Assembly (NCBI RefSeq): GCF_950023065.1
Contig: NC_088678.1
Span: 64,944,460 to 65,008,459 of the forward strand
Direction: 5' to 3'
DNA: 64,000 nucleotides
Origin: Planococcus citri
Lineage: Eukaryota; Arthropoda; Insecta; Hemiptera; Pseudococcidae
The notes under the pieces: generated by a model
Databases searched by the model: none
What the model saw: only the letters and a program-made list of their open reading frames with translations
What the model was told of the DNA's origin: nothing
Shown: positions 60,512 through 64,000 of the stretch, piece by piece
Layout of the letters: each line of letters starts with the position of its first letter
Numbering within the stretch: position 1 is the stretch's first letter
Position numbers and translations under genes: made by a program

Positions 60512-60561
60512 ACGGTTCGTAATGTGCAATACTGCAATTACGAACCGTTTGTTGCACATTA
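60512..60561. other. Two interlocking inverted repeats (pseudoknot-like order)
   Basis: 60512-60522 (ACGGTTCGTAA) pairs with 60538-60548. 60521-60529 (AATGTGCAA) pairs with 60552-60560. The second stem's first arm lies in the first stem's loop, the order of an H-type pseudoknot. Function unknown. Confidence 0.7.
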
Positions 60562-61458
60562 GCAACTCGGAAGGGTGGTCAGTGGTTTACCAATGTTCGG
60601 CACGCGTCATATTTTTATGGCTGTGAGGCTGTGTGGCGCCAGCCGATATTACGTTTTTTTAACAGATTTTAACTTTACGTATATTTTGCCTACATGTGTC
60701 ATCACAATATTTCCTTTCTCCCAAAAAAGTGACCACACTTTTCCCAAAATTCAAAAAGAAATTTAATTTCCCAAAATTTGCCACACTTGAAAAAAAAATT
60801 TGACTATGGAATAGATTGTGAAAGGGGACAAGGGGGGGGGGGGGGGGGGTAATTTTCAATTTTAGAAAGTTTCCATTCGGTTTATTATCATTTTTTCAAT
60901 TTTGTCTTTTACCCAAAAAAAAAATATTAATAAATAAATATATTTTCCCAAAAAAAAAATTAAAAATGGGACAAGATACTTGATTATGAGTCCAGAGTCT
61001 GTTTGCTTTTTGTTTTTTCTCTAAATTTATAATATACAAGTACTAGAGGTATACATCTCAAAAACAAAAATTTTTTTTTTTGTTGGTTAGTATAAAAATA
61101 TAATTATACATAGAAAATGTTATTATAAAAAATGGTATTATGAAAAATGGTATTATAAAAAATCAAATTATAATAAATCGAATTATAAGAAATCTAAACA
61201 TAAAAAATCTAAATATAAAAAATCTAATTACAAAAAATCTAAAAAAAATATCAATGGAATGTAAATATGAGGTATTATGAGTAGAGATTTTTGAAAAAAA
61301 ATGAGTATTTAAAAAAATACACATCTTTTTTTTTTTTTTTTTTCTCTTTTTTTTTTCTTTCTTTTTTTTTTCATTTTTTTTTTGTTTTATGCATTTTTTT
61401 CTCTTTTTTTTTGTTATTTATACATAAAATTTTTTCTAAAAAGATAAGTAAAATTATT
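60562..61458. repeat. Low-complexity region downstream of the envelope gene
   Basis: A G-run of about 20 lies at 60831-60849. A minisatellite of about 17-bp TATAAAAAATCTAAA / GGTATTATGAAAAAT units lies at about 61110-61250, and a long pyrimidine tract at 61327-61430. On the minus strand the tract is purine-rich and follows the envelope stop, so it could be a polypurine tract, but no LTR was recognised. Confidence 0.5.
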
Positions 61459-63201
61459 TTAACAATATTTTTTTAAAATTAATACACTTAAAACAATTAA
61501 CCATATTGTAAAAATAATACTGCTAATAGTATGTCCTCCATACAAGGGAGTCTGAATATCATTTAAAATTATATCTCTTAATTTGTTTTCAAATATTTGG
61601 GGGTTTTCTTTAATATTAAAAGAGGGGGTTTGTTCCTTCCAATTTTCATTAAAAATTTTTGTAATATTTTTAAATTTTAAGGGACTAAAGGGGTGAAAAT
61701 CTATTTTGCTATTATCTAATTTAGTCCATTGCAAGGGAAGTAGTCTGTTTAGATGTAAGGTATTTTCAGAAGTTTTTATGCAAGGAAATCCTTGTGGGAT
61801 CAGAATTTGGGTTTCCTCATCAGTTTTTAAAAGTAATTCAAAATCACAAGGGAGTTGAATTTTTATTGCACCAGATTGATTATAATTTATCTCTAAAGGA
61901 ATAGTATCTGATTTTGAAGAGTTGTGAAGGAAAAGAAATTTTTGAGGATTGGAAATGATGTAAATATTTTCTTGAATTTTTCTAATTATTGTTTTTGAAT
62001 GCATGTGCTCGCATTTAAAATTGCACACTGTATTTAATTCTTGAAGTTGTTTTCCAAGGATTAATGATTTTGCACATTCTGGTGATTCATAGGTGGAATC
62101 AAAATAGTCCAAAAAACATAACTGTCTTGAAAGATCACATTTTTTTAATGCTGTTCCTGTAATTTCTCTGATAATTTGTTTTCCAGAATCAAAAGCAATT
62201 AGCATTTGCTCAGTGTTCAGAATACAGAGCTCTTCTTTATTTCTGAAGTAGATTGGAGTATATTTGAATAATTTCCAGTCTGAATTAATTTTTTTCAAAG
62301 GCACTCGAATTTCTAATAAAATCTGCTGTTCTGAAATTTGACAATGTGTGATACTTCTGGTATAGTATTCCAAAATTTCTGAAGTAGGTATGGCTATGGT
62401 GTAATTAAATTTTTCAATATTGGTTTTCAAAACTTCAATGTAATATTTCAAGCTTTCTGGAGAGATAATTGAAGATGGAAGCTTGTGCTCTTTACAATGT
62501 TCAATAATGGATGAGAAAAACGAATTATAGAATGTTTTCTCTAGAATTGATATTAGTACTGGATATGTGGATCTATCTGCTGCAAAAAGGTCTGCAAATT
62601 TTTCCAAAGTGGTAGAGAGTGTGTCTATTGTTTGAGTTATCATTTCAATATTTGCATGAATTAGTTTAGAGAATGATTTAAGTTCTGTGGAAATATTGAA
62701 AATATCTGCATGTGTTTCAATTAAGGCTTCTTTTAAATTTTTATAATTGGCTGTTAATTCTTGCTGGTTGACAAATAATGGGTAGAGATCATCTTTAGTG
62801 ACTACATCACAACAAAATTCTAGGAAATTACCATAAAGTTTTCCTAGTAGAAATGATCTTTTTCTTCTTGAATGTTCATTTAATATTTTTGCATCAAAAC
62901 GAGTTTGTTGAAGTTGATTATCAATGAAGGAATCCAATCTTGTCAGTGCTTTGTAGAAATCATGAGTATAGGTGCATTCATCTTTCATTTCACAATTGGT
63001 ATTGGGAGGATATTCATAGGAAGAATTAGTAGGATTACTATTCGGAAAAGTATAATTTAAGATAAATTTATAGGGAATGGATTTTTCATAGACAACTATA
63101 TTTTCAATTTCAGATATAAAGGATCCAGGAATAATTTCAGTGAATAGGTTTTCAGTAGAAGAAATTTTGAAAAGAGAGTAGAATACCAAAAATGTCAACA
63201 T
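61459..63201 (-). CDS. Retroviral-type envelope glycoprotein (errantivirus Env / baculovirus F-like), intact 580 aa
   Basis: Predicted class I-like membrane fusion protein of an endogenous retrovirus-like element, or a host gene derived from one. Visible: a hydrophobic signal peptide (1-16), a dibasic furin-type site RRKR at 112-115 followed by a fusion-peptide-like segment, a long heptad-like helical region (about 140-220), a Cys-rich middle part (about 330-430), many N-glycosylation sequons, and one C-terminal membrane anchor (about 555-576) with a very short tail KKYC. The order fits Env of Gypsy-type errantiviruses and baculovirus F. A strong acceptor (TTTCAATTTCCAG) ends one base before the ATG, as expected for a spliced env mRNA. 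No gag, pol or LTR is seen in the window; pol would lie beyond 64000. The frame has no disruption. Confidence 0.65.
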   Translation of the reverse strand: MLTFLVFYSLFKISSTENLFTEIIPGSFISEIENIVVYEKSIPYKFILNYTFPNSNPTNSSYEYPPNTNCEMKDECTYTHDFYKALTRLDSFIDNQLQQTRFDAKILNEHSRRKRSFLLGKLYGNFLEFCCDVVTKDDLYPLFVNQQELTANYKNLKEALIETHADIFNISTELKSFSKLIHANIEMITQTIDTLSTTLEKFADLFAADRSTYPVLISILEKTFYNSFFSSIIEHCKEHKLPSSIISPESLKYYIEVLKTNIEKFNYTIAIPTSEILEYYTRSITHCQISEQQILLEIRVPLKKINSDWKLFKYTPIYFRNKEELCILNTEQMLIAFDSGKQIIREITGTALKKCDLSRQLCFLDYFDSTYESPECAKSLILGKQLQELNTVCNFKCEHMHSKTIIRKIQENIYIISNPQKFLFLHNSSKSDTIPLEINYNQSGAIKIQLPCDFELLLKTDEETQILIPQGFPCIKTSENTLHLNRLLPLQWTKLDNSKIDFHPFSPLKFKNITKIFNENWKEQTPSFNIKENPQIFENKLRDIILNDIQTPLYGGHTISSIIFTIWLIVLSVLILKKYC

Positions 63202-63506
63202 TCTGGAAATTGAAAGAAAAGACAGAAAAAAAAATTGTTAAGTAAAGAATATTAAAAAGTTTTTAAGCAGCAAAAAAAATTCAAAAACAAAAGTTTGGAA
63301 AGAAAATAAAAATAATTGGAAAGAACAAAAATGTGGGGGGGGGGGGGTATTTACAAAAAGGTCAGCATCCTGAGGGGGGAGATTTTCAAAATATCATTAA
63401 GTCATATGTGGGGGGGGGGGGTTAAAAATACTTACATACAAAAAATTGAAAAAAAATTAATATTTCAAAGACTTGAAAAAAAAAATTTGGAGATATCAAA
63501 AAAAAA
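63202..63506 (-). other. Spacer with donor/acceptor pair in front of env
   Basis: On the minus strand a consensus donor GTAAGT (63435 to 63430) and the acceptor just before the env ATG (63203-63215) would remove about 230 bases containing two G/C homopolymers. No coding content. Confidence 0.4.
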
Positions 63507-63840
63507 TTAATCAGCTCTCAAATCGTTTATGTTGATCTCTGTTCTAGAAATTATTATGTCATACATATTTAAAGCGTATGGCAATTCATCGTAATAAACG
63601 TATACATTGTAGTCTAGAATTGACAGCATCTTTTTAATTAATTTGATGACGGTTTCGATCGGATCATTCACTGAAATCCGAATTGGGCCAATAGGCGCTA
63701 TGGTTACTTTCGACTCATCCCAGCGGAATCTACTTCCGCAATATACAATTGGAAATGTGTTTCTGTCATGTATAAAAATGTCAACGAATGCTGTCACACT
63801 TTTTTTTGCAATATTTGAGATTTCAAAAATTTGTACCATC
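63507..63840 (-). CDS. Unidentified 110-codon exon or small gene
   Basis: The frame starts with ATG at 63839-63837 immediately after a strong acceptor (ATTTTTTTTCAG), so it may be a last exon whose upstream part lies beyond the window, or a complete short gene. The predicted protein is soluble, mixed alpha/beta in look and not low-complexity, with blocks FPIVYCGSRFRWDESKV and VYVYYDELPYALNMYD. No family is recognised, and it does not resemble gag or pol. It lies upstream of, and in the same direction as, the envelope gene. Confidence 0.45.
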
Positions 63841-64000
63841 TGAAAAAAAATTGAATTAATTAATTTGTTCTACCATGTATAAGTAATTTTACCAAGATGT
63901 TGTGTTTCCATGCTATGCCAGAGAAAGATAACAAAGTATTTGCCTACACCTTGTATGTATTATGGTGCGTGAGGTTTTTCCAAAACAATGTAACTGGATA
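63841..64000. other. Window edge, probable intron
   Basis: On the minus strand this precedes the acceptor of the 110-codon exon. No further exon can be fixed. Confidence 0.3.

Overview
The window looks like nuclear DNA from an arthropod, most likely an insect. Genes are split by GT-AG introns, one terminal exon encodes an animal-type C2H2 zinc-finger protein, and three families of insect-type retroelement are present. Base composition is strongly A+T-rich with many A/T, C and G homopolymer runs. The frequent GGTACCTA and ACTCGTA words and the (ATTC)n and (TTTA)n LINE tails suggest a hemipteran such as a scale insect or mealybug. That placement is an impression, not a demonstration.

Layout. 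(1) 168-4682, plus strand: an eight-exon SLC17-type major facilitator transporter. It carries two terminal-inverted-repeat elements in its introns and a one-base frame break in exon 2. (2) 5379-8453, minus strand: the large last exon of a secreted, threonine-rich mucin-like protein; its first exon was not found. (3) 8.5-41.9 kb: a gene-poor, repeat-dominated region. It holds a LINE tail inside a local duplication, a palindromic dispersed repeat, a 2.0-kb foldback element packed with GCTAGC, a 21-bp minisatellite interrupted by a LINE tail, and a long LINE with an intact 873-codon RT/RNase H frame. (4) 42118-43519, minus strand: the last exon of a PRDM8/ZNF488-type zinc-finger factor, followed by 57 further open in-frame codons after its UGA. 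(5) 43.5-61.4 kb: repeats, a 1,023-bp element with perfect 28-bp terminal repeats, an antisense 5'-truncated LINE copy, and CpG-containing stretches that may be regulatory. (6) 61459-63840, minus strand: an intact retroviral-type envelope gene directly behind a splice acceptor, and upstream of it an unidentified 110-codon exon.

The three cellular genes have no obvious functional link. Low-repeat, CpG-containing blocks near 12.3-14.3, 17.5-18.0, 23.8-24.6, 29.9-31.0, 34.8-35.8, 47.7-48.7, 53.7-55.8 and 58.5-60.3 kb are where missing first exons or enhancers would most plausibly sit. No rRNA, tRNA or CRISPR array was recognised.

Most notable: the possible stop-codon readthrough of the zinc-finger gene, the GCTAGC foldback element, the intact spliced envelope gene, and the perfect-TIR element at 48.9-49.9 kb.
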